Of a stretch of 64,000 nucleotides of DNA, positions 53,265-63,092 are shown in pieces. The DNA is taken from the NCBI RefSeq assembly GCF_000699445.3, contig NC_067202.1:15157924-15221923 (forward strand), given 5' to 3'. The position numbers and the translations under genes were made by a program. Below the pieces are notes generated by a model. That model saw nothing but the letters and a program-made list of their open reading frames with translations. It did not search any database and was not told the origin of the DNA. The DNA comes from Schistosoma haematobium. Its lineage: Eukaryota > Platyhelminthes > Trematoda > Strigeidida > Schistosomatidae. The stretch's first letter is position 1, and every line of letters begins with the position of its first letter.

Positions 53265-53560
53265 GAAGGGGTTTTGTGAAGATTTTAGAAATTTCACTGG
53301 TTGAAATCATGAGTCATTTGAAGCTAGACATTAGGCTCAGTGGTCTAATGGCTAAGCGCCTGGCGCGAGACTGATTGATCCTGGGTTCGAATCTCGCGGG
53401 GGGGGGATGTCGTGGATGCGCACTGCTGAAGAGTCCCATACTAGGACGGAACGGCCGTCCAGTGCTTCCAGGTTTTCCATGGTGGTTTAGCTTCAAATGA
53501 CTCATGATATCAGCCTGTGAAATTTCTAAAAAATATCCACAAAACCCATTCTGATATTAA
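53265..53560. mobile_element. Twin hammerhead SINE with collapsed left arm
   Basis: The left 65 bp are an antisense tail (AGAAGGGGTTTTGTGAAGAT ... GAAGCTAGAC). It is joined directly to a full sense copy: A box AGGCTCAGTGGTCTAATGG, B box GGTTCGAATCTCGCGG, hammerhead CTGAAGA with GGAC-GGA-ACGGCCGT (A13 changed to G), and the tail. The outer ends are inverted repeats. Confidence 0.8.
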
Positions 53561-53728
53561 AACTTATATGCTAGTTGAGTGGAACATAGATGATTAACTA
53601 TCTGGTGAAGTAATTAGGGATGGTACAAATTCCTTTTAAAAAAATGCTAAGTATTATTGTAAGCTTGGAGAGTTTTAACTTTTGTAAATGTAGGAGACGA
53701 AATCGAATCGCCATGGGAAACGGCAAGG

Positions 53729-53938
53729 GTACGCTATCAATTGATCGAGAATCGACTGATCTAAACTGGTTAGCGATTGCAGGAGAAGTTGAGCACGGCG
53801 TTCCCACATATGATCTAGTGTAGATTCATGACCGAACGCTTTCAGTTAGATGAGTCCATTAAAACGAATGTGGTCAGCATCCAATATCGAAGACTTACAA
53901 ACAGAGTTATTGATTTTGGAGATTTATTTACCGCTACA
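53729..53938 (-). repeat. Boudicca-like LTR, 5' part only, antisense
   Basis: The reverse complement begins TGTAGCGGTAAATAAATCTCC and continues for about 210 bp. It is closest to the older LTR variant at 57868. Confidence 0.8.
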
Positions 53939-54079
53939 ATAGCTCTGATTTATTGTTATTGATAATCTATTTCATTTGACTGCGATCACTAATTCATAAA
54001 ATCTCTTGATTGAATTAAGATTTTTTCATATATATCCATATCAAAGTTATTATATGTATGAGATTAATTTGAATCATTA

Positions 54080-54371
54080 ATTTAGTGGTAAGACTATAAT
54101 TTATGGACGACCTTTGAGTAACTTTAAAGTAACCTTAAGAATGTCCACCAACTTAATAGAGCTAAATAAGGGTTATAAATCATTTGTGAAATACAAAGAT
54201 TATGATTTATAGTTGATGGTTAACGTTAGGTATTAGATATAGGATTTCTATCACTAATTGATATTAGCTATAATGACAAAACGTTATTTAACCAAATGGA
54301 TGATTGAATTTCGCTCAGAAATCCGATATCTATTATCTTATACCTGATTGGTTTGTTCGTAAATTATAGTC
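54080..54371. mobile_element. Merlin-type MITE
   Basis: About 290 bp. Left end GGTAAGACTATAATTTATGG; the right end in reverse starts GACTATAATTTACGAACAAA. The interior shares 'ctattatcttatacctgat' with the Merlin fragment at 55.1-55.7 kb. The last ~5 bases of the right TIR are missing where a family-A copy begins. Confidence 0.7.
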
Positions 54372-54745
54372 CGCAAATGCCGTGGTACGACGGAGGGTGA
54401 GAAGAGTCAGCTCACCTTCTCCAAATGCTCTCACATGAACACGTGTATACAACCACTGTCAGGGTAGTTCTACTCACTGCCTTCTCACACCATGGGTGTT
54501 ATTTACAAAATTGAGAGGATGAAAATCGAATGTCCAGCAGAAGATTTAACTGGGTTGATGAACACAGAGGGTTCATATAGGGGAGTTCGAAAACCCTGAT
54601 TCCAAACCAGTGGTGCACATGGGCTCCATAAACCTGTTGTTGGTCACCGACTACCATGGGACTGCAACTCCTGACGTTGCTTCACTGACTTGTAGATCAG
54701 ACCTTTAAGTCGAAAACCACCTGCTTCTGTTTGGGCACCTGGGCA
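54372..54745 (+). repeat. Family-A retroposon, tail replaced
   Basis: Starts GCAAATGCCGTGGTACG directly at the MITE end and stops at 'gggcacctgggcatatatatata', lacking the usual 3' end. Confidence 0.75.
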
Positions 54746-54903
54746 TATATATATATAAGCATAATTCAACGTTTAGTATGTAAGATATTCGTTTCATAGA
54801 GTTTAATTGAACCTCATTATCTTTCATTCAGTCATTATAAGTGAAAATTATATTTGAAATAATCTCAATGATTGAAATGTCAATAATTCCAACGTTTCAT
54901 CCC

Positions 54904-55022
54904 AAACTCCGCCTTGAGCCCCTGCTAAACTACTGATGGTTCCAAGCCCTGATAATACAGGAGGGTTGGGCATAGGATTAACGACCCCATCCCGTAGAAA
55001 ACTAACTCGCTAAAAAAACGCC
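54904..55022 (+). repeat. Orphan RTE 5' UTR fragment
   Basis: AACTCCGCCTTGAGCCCCTG ... CCATCCCGTAGAAAACTAAC, matching the first ~120 bp of the RTE copies at 38.4 and 60.0 kb, in the opposite orientation to them. No RTE coding sequence follows. Confidence 0.7.
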
Positions 55023-55082
55023 AAATGTTCGTCCAGAAAACTTGTCAAAGAAATATGTAGCGTATAACAAACAAATGAAATC

Positions 55083-55713
55083 GGCGAGACTCTAATTTAT
55101 GGACGAGCTTTGAATGAATCTTAAGTGACCTTGAGAAATGTTGGACAATCAGCAAACAGTCAGTATAGAGTAAAAATATATTATGAAAAAACAAGGAAAT
55201 CAAGTGGATACACTTCTTATACGTGGTTCAAAAACTTGTCAAGGTTAGAAAGAGGTTCAGAGGTTCTAAAATCGTAACGCATCCAGTAGAGGAAATAATC
55301 CATACGGCTACAGAATAGTCGGCCTCTGGAGTAATGATAAAGTCTCAAATACTCTTTCAGCCTCGACCACACAGCTTCAATATTGTTTATGTGCATTCAG
55401 GTTGTTGAGTGCACAAAATGCTACTTGTGGATAACGACACAATGCACATAACCAAGCCTATGTATGAGTCTGTACGCTCTCCAGTCATCCCTGTATATTG
55501 TAATACCTGGATGCAGCCAGTTTTACTGGTGCTTTTATTATCCAGTTGGTAATAATTGTCGTAATTTGCCTTGGTTAGGAGTTTTCATCACGAACTGACA
55601 TCTGCTATAATTCCAGAAATGTAGTTAGCTAAATGGATGAAAGGCTTTCGCGTGAAAATTCGAGATCTATTATCTTATACCTGATTGATTCGTCCACAAA
55701 TTAAAGTCTTGCC
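55083..55713 (-). mobile_element. Merlin transposon with transposase remnant
   Basis: Bounded by GGCGAGACTCTAATTTATGG and, in reverse from the right, GGCAAGACTTTAATTTGTGG. On the minus strand (about 55520 to 55225) the frame encodes HPGITIYRDDWRAYRLIH, GYVHCVVIH, then after two stops MHINNIEAVWSRLKEYLR and FLYWMRYDF. This is the Asp and Glu half of an ISXO2/IS1595-like DDE transposase, as in Merlin elements known from schistosomes. The N-terminal half is deleted. No 8-bp duplication is evident. Confidence 0.82.
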
Positions 55714-56049
55714 GTTTTATTTGTTATAGCCGCTCAATTATTACGTTTTGTACAAAATTCCCTGTGAACCGATCGTACGTTAGTATTAAGCACTGAAGTT
55801 GGTGCCGTAACCTTGAAATCTCTAAAACGCCTCTGATTGACTCGTTCATAAAGTAGAGCTTTGCCATGAAATCAAATCTTTACTACGTTTAAATTCATTT
55901 GGTATTGTTTGACTTGTATCTTTCCATTGAGGTTTAAGACTGCAATTGATCAATCTGTTACTAAGTTACTATGTTTATTCAATCATCAGTTAGTTAAACG
56001 CGATTCATGTGAAAAGTTCACAGTGTGAAAATAAACGACTGAATAAATC

Positions 56050-56134
56050 ATGTGTGTGTGTGTCTGTTTGTATGTATGTATGTATGTATGTATGTATGTA
56101 TGTATGTATGTATGTATGTATGTATGTATGTATG
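56050..56134. repeat. (TG)n then (TATG)n microsatellite
   Basis: TG run at 56050-56062 followed by sixteen TATG units at 56071-56134. Confidence 0.95.
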
Positions 56135-56404
56135 TTTGTTGATACGTGTAAAATTGAACTATAAGTAGTTAAATGTTTTTATCATGAAGGATAAATAAAA
56201 GTACAAGTTGAAGGTTAAAAAATTGTTTCTTAATCATTGATAGTACAGGTCAAATAATAATTCAATAGTGAAGAATACAAAGAGGCGGATAATTACAAAC
56301 CAATAATGGATGTGGAAATAAGGTTAACGATAAGACAAATAGAATAAAATAAATAATGATAATAATAAAATTTTTAAAAAAAATTGTTAGTTAAGTTATA
56401 ACCG

Positions 56405-57125
56405 GCCATAGAAGGGATAGGGGAGTTACGTATTTCTTCTGTACACATCAATTGGGGTTATATGTACGAATTCCAATGGCTTCAGCTATATATAGGAGAC
56501 GGGAACGGACTCCGTCGGGAAATGATAGAGGTATACGATAGATAACTCGAAATGACTTCGATTTATCTACAGCATGACCGCTATCAATAAGATGTGCCAA
56601 TATAGAACTGCGAATAGTTTTTCTCTGGCCCTTTATGTACCAAGTTGGTAGATGTTCACTCATTCGTTGGTTAAGATGCCTGGTAGTACGCCCTATATAG
56701 CTATCTCCACAGGAGCAGCTGAATTTGTAAATGCACATGGAAAAGGCCAACTCAGGTAACTTATCCTTCGTTTGCACAGACATCGCTGGTCGACAAGAGA
56801 AAGCCAACGCAAGATTGGCTGCGTAGACTGTCCTGGTGATTACTTTGGTTAACCTATATTTCAGAGTGTCACTAGCCACATCCCCGTTGAATTGTAGTTT
56901 CATATATAAAGGTTTCTTACGAACAGTCGAAATCTCCGACTTTTTATTATGTCATGCATGTACTTCTTAAAGAAAGCACTGGGGTAGCCGAGTGAGTTGT
57001 TGATGAACTCAAGCTCCTGATTTAGAGTGTCTACTGTGCAGATCTTTTTAGCTCTGCTAGTGAGACATCTAACCAAATTTCTTTTGTACCGGATTACTGA
57101 TACATATTGCCTTGATTGGTTTAAA
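56405..57125 (-). pseudogene. Penelope-like element: RT C-terminus and GIY-YIG endonuclease
   Basis: Minus strand: VIRYKRNLVRCLTSRAKKIC, ELEFINNSLGYPSAFFKKYM, a frame break near 56900, then an open frame of 151 codons (56903-56448) containing YKFSCSCGDSYIGRTTRHLN, the GIY-YIG-type nuclease start, and the later region ILAHLIDSGHAVD. This arrangement (RT followed by GIY-YIG) defines Penelope-like elements, known in schistosomes. The RT core is missing. The frame break and lack of ends mark it as inactive. Confidence 0.85.
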
Positions 57126-57509
57126 AATTTTCGTATAAATATTCATGTATATTAGAGTAAAGCCTGATGACGATCTAATTGAAAACAATTGTTCGCTTAT
57201 ATGTGTTGTTCTAATTTTCACAATGGGAATCTTTAATATTCCAAATAATAGTCACTAGTATAAGGTTATCGAAATGGTTGAGTTTAAATTAATATCATGA
57301 ATGAATGAATGAATGCTCTATTGATAAGTACATTAGTAATAACTAAGGAAGATACATCAAAACTTTCTATCTTCTTCTACATGAATAATATTGACATTAT
57401 TCTTGAATTCCGTAGAGTTTTTTTTATTCTATCATTAATCAACTTATCATACAGTTTAAGTATTCTAGTTAAGTATTTCACTAGTTTGTATGTGCTGGAA
57501 TTAATAAAA

Positions 57510-57850
57510 TTGTTTTTGATCGAGATCATGAAACGATTGATGTTAGACCACCTTTGGAAACCTGGAAGCACTGGAGCTAATCCATGTCGAGTAGAGACAG
57601 GTATCTACCTCAGTACAATGGAAGATGGTAGACACTATCACCATTGGATGCCGGCTCAGTGGTCCAGTAGGTTAAGCGAGACAGAAGGCCATGGGTTCCA
57701 ATCCCGCGAGCGGGATCGTGGATGCTCACTACTGAGGAGTCTCACAATAGGATGAAAAGGCCGTCCAGTGCTTCCAGGTATCCAAAGGTGGTGGTCTAAC
57801 ATCAATCGGTTCATGATCTCAATCAAAAACTTAATAATCTCCACAACCCC
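57510..57850. mobile_element. Twin hammerhead SINE with spacer
   Basis: Antisense tail arm 57515-57570, spacer 57575-57650 (the reverse complement of the spacer at 47.05 kb), then a sense copy with GGCTCAGTGGTCCAGTAGGT, GGGTTCCAATCCCGCGAG and a hammerhead CTGAGGA / GTCT..GGAT / GAA / AAGGCCGT. The ribozyme has weakened stems. Confidence 0.78.
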
Positions 57851-57867
57851 TATACTAGTTATAGAAT

Positions 57868-58197
57868 TGTAGCGGTAAATAAATCTCCAAAATCAATAAC
57901 TCTGTTTGTAAGTCTTCGATATTGGATGCTGACCACATTCGTTTTAATGGACTCATCTAACTGAAAGCGTTCGGTCATGAATCTACACTAGATCATATGT
58001 GGGAACGCCGTGCTCAACTTCTCCTGCAATCGCTAACCAGTTTAGATCAGTCGATTCTCGATCAATTGGTAGCGTATCAAACATATCTTCGAACCTGCTC
58101 GCTTTTGACTCTTGATTTCACTAGTTTGGTATGATTCATATTAGAAGGTGTTATTGGTTAAAGAGTTGTCAAACTTCAAATACATCTGGCATCTTCA
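57868..58197 (+). mobile_element. Boudicca-family solo LTR, older subfamily
   Basis: TGTAGCGGTAAATAAATCTCC...GGCATCTTCA, 330 bp, colinear with the LTRs at 13.6-23.1 kb but diverged. There is no primer site downstream and no clear target duplication. Confidence 0.82.
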
Positions 58198-58586
58198 AAA
58201 CCAATCACTAGTTTTAATGGATTATTCTTGTGAATCTTTGCAAGTCCATAGACTCTACAAGAGTTACAACTCTTCGAATATAACATGAACCATAATGATG
58301 ATCCTAGTTTAATTCTCATCGATTATAAGACTGCAAACTGGTTTCGAAATTAAGTTTATTAAGTGTTGTCCGATTTTTCGTTTTTTTTTAATTAGTTCAT
58401 AAGGGACCTCTTTTAAATGTCCCCCTGGTTTTTGTGCTCATAACTATCATGTTCACCTTATTTGATCTCCCAATTGTCTTATCATTTCTCATCTGTTTTA
58501 ATGCATATAATTCTTTTTTGTTTTTAGTTAGATTACAATTATGTGATTTCTGATGTAATAACGTGATCATTATTTTACTCCTTAAG

Positions 58587-59381
58587 TCATGATAATGACA
58601 CATTTATGGCACATTTATTCTGGTTAGATGTCTGTTGCACTACTCGTACTTCAAATTGACTAAACCTACCACTCTGAATCATAGTCGTGTCTCGTTGCAA
58701 ATTAATGAAGCGTTCGTATTCATTGGCTGTGTCACTAAGGCTGAGTTTAGGATCTTGATCCAATCGGCACAGTAGCCGTGTTCTTATGTCACTGAACTTT
58801 TGGGACTGGAGACTGCAAATGAGGATAAGGGCTTTAAACTGGTCTTCAGACAAAGACTTCAACCGGAAGCGTTCGTATTTACGGTTGACGATCCCCACAT
58901 GCGTAAGAAAGTCATTGTCTTCGTTCATAATTAGCTTCAAACATCGATAACGAGTATTAAACAATGGTGAGTCGTCGCCGAAATGTTGACTTAATGTCTG
59001 GACTGTGTCTGAGAATCGGCGATCACGTGAGTCCAAAGGCAGGATCAAATTACAGTACCCGTCCAGCTCACTTGCACCCATTTTTCGAAGTAGCAGCCGA
59101 ATCTTCCAAGCATCATCTTGATTAGCAAAATCAAATTTAAATGGATCTTCATAACGACGGAACCACATGTCAAAAGTAACGTTGGCGCCAGGATCATAAT
59201 GAAACTCAGCGATGCTATTTGCGATGCCGTCTACTGATGATGCTGTGTTTGCATTAGATGTGCTAGGCTGTGTGGGAGGCGAAACTTTGATATCTGTCAA
59301 CATTTGCATTAGTTTCAGCTGATGCTCAAGTAACAATTCAAGTTTATAAGGATCCTTCTTTCCAAAACCACCGTTGTCCAA
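58587..59381 (-). pseudogene. Mag-clade Gypsy gag (DUF7083-like), isolated
   Basis: An open frame of 264 codons starting at a TTG at 59381. Conserved blocks: FHYDPGANVTFDMWFRRYED, LLLRKMG, FGDDSPLFNTRYRCLKL, VNRKYERFRL and DQFKALILICSLQS. These match the N-terminal Gag domain of Mag-clade Gypsy elements. It ends without a zinc knuckle. Immediately upstream (minus sense) is an LTR-end-like sequence TTTGACA also present at 8.1 kb. Pol is absent. Long and uninterrupted, but no sign of host use. Confidence 0.75.
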
Positions 59382-59384
59382 TTT

Positions 59385-60028
59385 TTGTCAAACTATTCGT
59401 TCTAATATTGACGAATAGTCGCATAAATTTCATTTAGTCAGTTATAAAAATACACTTATCGAAACATTAATTCATGGGACAGAAAGAATGTATATTGTTC
59501 AAACTCCAGAAGTAGAACTAATGAATGTTTACAAATGTTTAAGAAACAGTAAATAACCAATGAAATTCATTAGAGAATACAATGAAGACAAGACTTCTAT
59601 AGAAATCGTATTCAACATAAAATCTATCTTCATCCAACTGAAGCACAATGGTGACAAAATGTCAGGAACAAAAATAACATTAGACTAAGTAATACATTAA
59701 CTAGGACGTACTCTGAAATCGACTTGACTGTTCTATGCAAAGTAACAGATTCTTTAATTCAATCAAAGATCCATAGGTAACTCTTTCAAATTAATGACAA
59801 CTGCATATAAAAATATCTATGTATCACACAAAGTACTTAATTTGGTCAAATAAATGGAAGAGTCTGAGAGTGATTCCAAGAGCCTAATTCAAAATGTTTT
59901 GGATTGAAGGGATAGAACACTTTCAGAAGTATCACCAAAGAATATTCAAACGCAAAGAATATTTGAGTGAACAACTGTTTTCAGTAACTTCATCATCAGG
60001 CTCTATAGTTATAAGTTTGTAGGGTCAG
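59385..60028. other. No gene recognised; possible LTR remnant at left
   Basis: The first ~65 bp match the LTR-end fragment at 8.1 kb. The remainder is AT-rich with no supported feature. Confidence 0.4.
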
Positions 60029-60042
60029 TGAAATGTCACTGA

Positions 60043-61254
60043 CTTACTTACTTACGCCTGTTACTCCTCGTGAAGGAGCATAGGCCGCTCACCAGCATTC
60101 TCCATTCAACCCTGTCCTGGGCAATCCTATAAAGCTCCTGCCAGTTCCTATTCATCCTTTTCATACCTGCTTCTATTTCTCGACGTAATGTGTTCTTTGG
60201 CCTTCCTCTTTTCCGCTTCCCTTCAGGATTCCAAGTTAGGACTTGCCTCGTGATACAGTTTGACGATTTGCGTAATGTATGTCCTATCCATTTCCATCAT
60301 CTTTTTCTAATTTCCTCTCCAACCGCAAGCTGGTTTGTTCTCTCCCACAGTAGGCTGTTGCTGATGGTATCCGGCCAATGGATTTTGAGTATCTTGCGAA
60401 GACAGCTATTTATAAATACTTGCGCCTTATTGATGATGGTTGTTGTAGTTCTCCAAGTTTCAGCTCCGTACAGTAGAACTGCCTTGACGTTCGTATTGAA
60501 GATTCTCATTTTGATATTGGTTGAAAGTTGTTTTGAGTTCCATATGTTCTTCAATTGTAGGAATGCGGCCCTTGCTTTGCCAATTCTTGCCTTTACATCT
60601 GCATCTGAGCCTCCCTGTTCATCGGTGATGCTTCCTAGGTATGTGAAGGACTGTACATCTTCCAGAGTTTCGCAATCAAGAGTGATTGGATTGCTGTTCT
60701 CCGCTTTGAATTTGAGGACCTTGGTTTTCCCTTTGTGTATGCTGAGGCCTACTGATGCAGAGACTGCTGCTACACTGGCTGTCTTTATCTGCATTTGTTC
60801 GTGTGCATGCGATAGGAGGGCTAGGTCATCTGCGAAGTCCAAATCGTCTAATTGATTCTGAACTGTCCATTGGGTCCAGTAAGTATCGCTGATTCCCAGT
60901 ACTGCCAAATTGTATCGCCTAATTTCCGTTGTTATTTGACTGGTCTTCCCGGTCTCCCACATTGTTCGGACGTTCCATGTACATACAAAAATTTTGCTCT
61001 GGTTGTTAGAAGGGGCATCGGCCTCGTGGCTTCCGAAGGAACTCGGCTTTCACCATGAGGCATCATAATTCTTCTAAATGAAGACCTTCTAACTCCCAGG
61101 GCAGAGTTAAAATGGTTTGAATTATTTTTTCTGGTAAGCGTTTTTTTAGCGAGTTAGTTTTCTACGGGATGGGGAAGCTAACCCCATACCCAACCCTCCT
61201 CCTTAACCCGGGCTTGGGACCGGCAGTAACTCTAGAAGAGCTACAGGCGGAGTT
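60043..61254 (-). mobile_element. RTE (SR2-like) LINE, larger internal deletion, TSD 13 bp
   Basis: 1212 bp between perfect 13-bp repeats GAAATGTCACTGA (60030-60042, 61255-61267). It has the same 5' UTR and 3' (GTAA)n tail as the copy at 38.4 kb. The frame at 60962-60297 fuses the first ~32 endonuclease residues (to ISDTYWTQ) to the RT catalytic box [12 protein letters not shown] and the C-terminal region. Nearly all of the endonuclease and the RT N-terminus are missing. The fused frame is open for 221 codons. Confidence 0.9.
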
Positions 61255-61825
61255 GAAATGTCACTGAGCCTTAACCATATCATATGGCAGTTGGGTCACT
61301 GAATATCGAATAGATCATCGATCCCTGTCAAAGTCAACGACAAAAAAGCGCGCATCAGTTAATCGTATGCCATGAACTGGTCCATGTAGTGGTGGTCTCA
61401 CTATCTTCGCTGTACTCATTTTTACTAATATATTTCTATAATAACGTCCTTTGTGTTGTACGGTCTTCAAAGTACTTTCATACGACGAAGGGGTAATCTG
61501 AAATAGGTGCTGACCGCGAAGTGTGATTTTGACGTTAGCTGTTAGTCACACCAATCCCGTCTAACTTGAGTAGGCCTCTAGTCATTTTACATAGATCGTC
61601 TACGTCTACATATAGTAGTAAATGTTTCCTAACCATATCAGCATTACCCCCATTCTATTACATCACTCTTTTCAAACTTTTTTTTACTTTGATTGCATCG
61701 TTTCCACTTTTCCAACTTCATAATTTCACACTTAAATGGCTTATGATACTATTTTTATTTAACACCAACCCTTATTCAATTAATTCGTTATATATTTACA
61801 TTCTTTTCAACCAGATTAGATCTTA

Positions 61826-62200
61826 GTATTGTTTACTTGAATCTTCCCATTGATGTTTAGGATAGCAATTGATCAGTCTCTTATTGGCATATATGCATCC
61901 TATGTAGATTGCCTCGATATTACCTTAATTCACAAGCATTCTAAGCAAAGATGGATAGTGGCTAGTAGTGGAATCCAGTTTGACGCGCGTTTCGTCCTAT
62001 TTGGGACTCGTCAGCTGGATGTACTTGCATCTCAGAGTTGATGTTCACTCTGGGACTCGAACCCAGTACCGTTCGCTTCAAACTTCATCGCGTTATCCAC
62101 TTAGCTACTGAGTCCTGATAGCCATTTACTTGTGCAATGGGGTGAAGTTTAAATTCATTTGGTGTTGTTTACGTGAATCTTTCCATTGAAGTTTAATGTA
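61826..62200 (-). mobile_element. Sm-alpha-type SINE, plus start of a second tandem copy
   Basis: Minus strand: tRNA-like head (TAGCTAAGTGGATAACGCGA, GGTTCGAGTCCCAG), hammerhead, 3' region ending near 61826. Beyond the head, 62150-62200 repeats the 3'-terminal block (TTTACGTGAATCTTTCCATTG against TTTACTTGAATCTTCCCATTG at 61832), as expected for a head-to-tail multimer. A similar block occurs alone near 55900-55975. Confidence 0.82.
61971..62021 (-). ncRNA. Sm-alpha hammerhead ribozyme, core intact, stem I with insertion
   Basis: Minus strand: ATCCAG / CTGACGA / GTCC-caaata-GGAC / GAA / ACGCGCGT / C, then AAA before CTGGAT. Core, stem II and the self-complementary stem III match the published Schistosoma hammerhead pattern. 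The three extra bases between the cleavage-site C and stem I may reduce cleavage. Confidence 0.78.
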
Positions 62201-62855
62201 AATCAAACTAGATGAATTAGGGAATGCTTGTGTAAAGATTCCATTAATGTTGGTGAGTAAACAAACTGTACTTTAATAAAAAGTTATGTTTGTTTATTTA
62301 ACTGAATGAATGATTGTCGAGAAAACAGCTGACGGCTTGAAAGTGATCAACAGTAGATTACTGGTTATTATTAATTAATGCTAAAAGTATTCCGATTCTC
62401 ATTCTGTATGCTATTCGGAATCTAGTAATCTGTTAAAATCTTTACTGGAATATATTCACCTTTTTTAAGTTGCTAGATTAACTTAGGTAATCAAAACATC
62501 ATCAAATGACAATGCGTGAAATATATGAGACAGGCTATGGGAACAACATACAGAAAGTCAGTGAGATGTTGTACAACACATATACAGATAAGTATTTCTT
62601 AAATGAGAACAATCAATTAATGGTGATGTTTCCGTTAGTGACGTGATTGACTATTTCGTTTCAGTAATGTTAGAACAAGATAATTGTTCATCACCTGAAA
62701 CATAACAATTTTACATAGAATTATTACAATAGCCGTTGTCATTTCATTTTAATGTAGTCAGTGATTATCATAATGGGTTTTGTGGAGATTTTTAGAAATT
62801 TCACAAGTTGAAATCATGAGCCAATTGAAGCTAGACCACCATGGAAAACCTGGAA

Positions 62856-62901
62856 GCACTGGACGGCCGTTTCGTCCTAGTATGGGACTCTTCAGCAGTG
62901 C
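62856..62901 (-). ncRNA. Hammerhead ribozyme, fully paired and core intact
   Basis: Minus strand: GCACTG / CTGAAGA / GTCC-catacta-GGAC / GAA / ACGGCCGT / C / CAGTGC. Stem I pairs over 6 bp, stem II over 4 bp, and stem III is an 8-base palindrome. The core matches CUGANGA...GAA...H17. This is the strongest ribozyme candidate in the window. Confidence 0.88.
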
Positions 62902-62981
62902 GCAGTGGTCTAATGGTTAAGTGCTCGCGCGCGAAGCCAGTAGGTCCTGGGTTCGAATCCCGGGGGCGGGTTCGTGGATGC

Positions 62982-63027
62982 GCACTGCTGAAGAGTCCCA
63001 CAATAGGACGAAGCGGCCGTCCATTGC
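62982..63027 (+). ncRNA. Hammerhead ribozyme, slightly damaged
   Basis: Plus strand: GCACTG / CTGAAGA / GTCC-cacaata-GGAC / GAA / GCGGCCGT / C / CATTGC. Base 15.1 is G (G-U with 16.1) and stem I has one mismatch. Confidence 0.7.
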
Positions 63028-63092
63028 TTCCAGGTTTTTCATGGTGGTCTAGCTTCAACTGACTCATGATCTTAACCACTGAAATTACTAAC

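Larger units (their letters stand above)
62770..63092. mobile_element. Twin hammerhead SINE, best preserved
   Basis: 62770-62902 is an antisense arm (tail plus complete hammerhead) that stops exactly at the outer end of stem I. The sense copy then starts inside its A box at about 62903 (AGTGGTCTAATGGTTAAGTG), with B box GGTTCGAATCCCGG, hammerhead and tail. The outer ends are inverted repeats. Each strand of this locus would therefore carry a hammerhead. Confidence 0.85.

Noticed and set aside
56050..56134. Regular tandem units considered as a CRISPR-like array
   Set aside because: Simple microsatellite in a eukaryotic genome, with no spacers.
57656..57844. Short ORFs with 'LDHHGKPGSTGRPFRPSMG'-like peptides seen at several positions
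   Set aside because: They are translations of the hammerhead SINE in various orientations, not a protein family.
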